From assembly GCA_026627065.1 (NCBI GenBank), contig JAPNUO010000009.1, forward strand, positions 32,559 to 96,558: a DNA stretch of 64,000 nt. The letters run 5' to 3'. Under the pieces are notes generated by a model. The model saw only the letters and a program-made list of their open reading frames with translations, was not told where the DNA came from and did no database searches. Below, piece after piece: positions 62,370 to 64,000 of the stretch; position 1 is the stretch's first letter; every line of letters begins with the position of its first letter. The stretch comes from Bacillota bacterium (lineage in GTDB: Bacteria > Bacillota > Sulfobacillia > Sulfobacillales > Sulfobacillaceae). The translations under genes were made by a program, and so were the position numbers.

Positions 62370-63923
62370 GTGACACGCCAATACGTTCTCGCCTATGATC
62401 TTGGGACGACGGGGAATAAAGCGGTGCTGGTCGATGATTCTGGTAATTTGGTGGCAAGCGCCTTCTCTCCATACCAGACATTCTATCCGTTTGAAAATGC
62501 GGTGGAACAAGATCCCTGGGAGTGGTGGGCCTCGGTGGAGCGGGCAAGTCGCGTGTTACTGGAAACCGCAAGAATTTCACCCACGGCGATAGCAGCGATC
62601 TCATTTAGTGGTCAGATGATGGGTTGTGTACCAGTAACTGACGCCGGAGACCCAATTGGACGGGCGATAATTTGGGCGGACATGCGCGGGAGTCAACAAG
62701 CAGACCAGCTCAACCAACGGGTTGGGAAGGACGTTATCTATCGTGTTGTCGGAAATCGCGCCAACGCAAGTTATTCGGCCGCCAAGATGATGTGGGTGCG
62801 CGATCACGAACCGGACCGTTTCCGCCGCACCCACAAATTCTTGCAGCCTAAGGATTTTGTGGTCACCCGGATGACTGGGGAGTTTGTTACCGACTTTTCC
62901 GATGCCTCGGGGACGAACTTATTTGATATTCGCCAACTGCGGTGGTCTCCGACAATGATCGAGGCGTCAGGAATTCCTCAAGAAAAGTTGCCGGATGTTG
63001 TGAGTTCCACCACCATTGTCGGTAGTCTTCGCGACGAAGTGGCTGCGCGCCTCGGGTTACGCGGCGGCATTCCAGTAGTGGTTGGGGGCGGAGACGGAGC
63101 TTGCGCCGCCGCGGGGGCGGGAGCGGTCGATGAAGGGCATCTTTATCAATATTTGGGCTCATCGTCCTGGTTTGGGTGTGCGACGTCGCGGCCTCTTTTT
63201 GACAATCAAGCCCGTATCTTTAATTGGGCTCACGTCGTGCCTGGCTATTACGCACCAACGGGAACGATGCAAGCCGCAGGGGCAGCCTTTCATTGGTTTA
63301 GAAGCATTCTGGACATTCAGGGTAATAACGTGCAAACAGCCTACCAACGCATGGACGAATTGGCCGAAAAGGTTCCTCCTGGAGCAGATGGCCTCATATT
63401 TTTACCCTATCTATTAGGAGAGCGCAGTCCCATTTGGAACGATAAGGCACGCGGAACATTTGTGGGACTTAAGATGAGCCATACTACTGGTGTCTTGATT
63501 CGTGCAGTGATGGAGGGTGTAGCCCTCAATATGAAAAAAATTTTGGAGGCCTTTATCCCTGAAGTGCCATTTCACCACATTCAATTGATCGGAGGCGGTG
63601 CTAAAAGTCGCCTTTGGGCTCAGATTTTTTCGGATGTGTATGGCTATCCGATGGCGGTGCCAATGGTTCTGGACGAGGCTACCGCTCTGGGAGCGGCTTT
63701 GACTGGAGGAGTTGGTGTAGGCCTATTTGATGGATTTCACATTGTGCATCAGCTGATTGAAGAAGCTTATGAGGTCAGGCCCGATCCCACTTCTCATGTT
63801 CGTTACGGCTTGATGGAAAAACTTTATGTCGCAGCATATGAGGTTCTCTGTCCGGTCTTTGATACTTTGGCAGAGACGGCAGTCCTCCTCGGTGACCCAG
63901 GGGAAAAACCGGGCTCGCGTTAG
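62370..63923 (+). CDS. FGGY-family carbohydrate kinase (xylulokinase-like)
   Basis: The 517-residue protein has VLAYDLGTTGNKAVLVDD for ATP binding, SGQMMGCVPVT, VVVGGGDGACAAAGAGAV and a C-terminal LIGGGAKSRLWAQIFSDV. FGGY kinases phosphorylate ketoses, polyols or glycerol-like compounds. Its place after a transaldolase-type aldolase suggests it phosphorylates a ketose or dihydroxyacetone-like product. GTG at 62370 is behind AGGAGGAGAAGG. The gene is the last one visible; the next 77 bases show nothing. Confidence 0.92.
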   Translation: MTRQYVLAYDLGTTGNKAVLVDDSGNLVASAFSPYQTFYPFENAVEQDPWEWWASVERASRVLLETARISPTAIAAISFSGQMMGCVPVTDAGDPIGRAIIWADMRGSQQADQLNQRVGKDVIYRVVGNRANASYSAAKMMWVRDHEPDRFRRTHKFLQPKDFVVTRMTGEFVTDFSDASGTNLFDIRQLRWSPTMIEASGIPQEKLPDVVSSTTIVGSLRDEVAARLGLRGGIPVVVGGGDGACAAAGAGAVDEGHLYQYLGSSSWFGCATSRPLFDNQARIFNWAHVVPGYYAPTGTMQAAGAAFHWFRSILDIQGNNVQTAYQRMDELAEKVPPGADGLIFLPYLLGERSPIWNDKARGTFVGLKMSHTTGVLIRAVMEGVALNMKKILEAFIPEVPFHHIQLIGGGAKSRLWAQIFSDVYGYPMAVPMVLDEATALGAALTGGVGVGLFDGFHIVHQLIEEAYEVRPDPTSHVRYGLMEKLYVAAYEVLCPVFDTLAETAVLLGDPGEKPGSR

Positions 63924-64000
63924 CTAGTTCCTGCTGAAAAAGTTAATATGGCGCGATCCTTGAAAACCGCATAAGAAAAGGGATTCCCCGTCCTTGTGTC

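Overview
The window looks like part of the chromosome of a G+C-rich, spore-former-related Firmicute. A Sulfobacillus-like acidophile is my best guess, but this is inference: strong AGGAGG-type ribosome sites, GTG/TTG starts, lipoprotein sugar-binding proteins, a fused pyruvate-dehydrogenase-type E1, DeoR/LacI regulation, and no gene that fixes the genus.

Layout. 1-2.5 kb: end of cydA, cydB and a shortened hemY. 2.5-5.6 kb, minus strand: a class II aldolase with an unknown N-terminal domain, a zinc alcohol dehydrogenase and a protein of three FGSW-type repeats, preceded by a long inverted repeat. 5.9-9.4 kb: a GAF histidine kinase with its NarL-type regulator, an unannotated 36-residue membrane protein, a di-iron ferritin-like protein and a half-size GDT1-type transporter. 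9.5-16.2 kb is an accessory graveyard: broken tnpB, a DUF3800 gene followed by two copies of a structured RNA element, an ISL3-type remnant, tRNA-Arg(CCG), an NCS1 permease, a decayed LysR gene and the 3' end of a thiolase.

16.4-22.4 kb: methylcitrate-cycle genes prpC-prpD-prpB, then a full-length malate synthase homologue that has lost most of its catalytic residues. 23-29 kb: a secreted beta-helix protein, a DeoR regulator, an amidohydrolase, a FAD oxidoreductase and two small proteins. 29-32.4 kb, minus strand: SDR, D-threonine-aldolase-like enzyme, RidA, zinc alcohol dehydrogenase. 32.6-44 kb: a sugar system with binding protein, NagB-type deaminase, two GH4 glycosidases, two permeases, then SIS isomerase, DeoR, ROK kinase, PfkB kinase and class II aldolase. 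This reads as uptake and tagatose-type breakdown of an alpha-galactoside or galactosamine compound. 44.8-51.4 kb: SDR, two Gfo/Idh oxidoreductases, a HisZ-like protein, two unknown small proteins, an aldehyde dehydrogenase and a small membrane protein.

52.3-63.9 kb: a LacI gene with a clear promoter and palindromic operator leads a long collinear run: fused 2-oxoacid dehydrogenase E1, E2, a ribose-type ABC importer, an AnmK-type anhydrosugar kinase, a PhyH oxygenase, a transaldolase-family aldolase and an FGGY kinase. I know of no described pathway with this combination.
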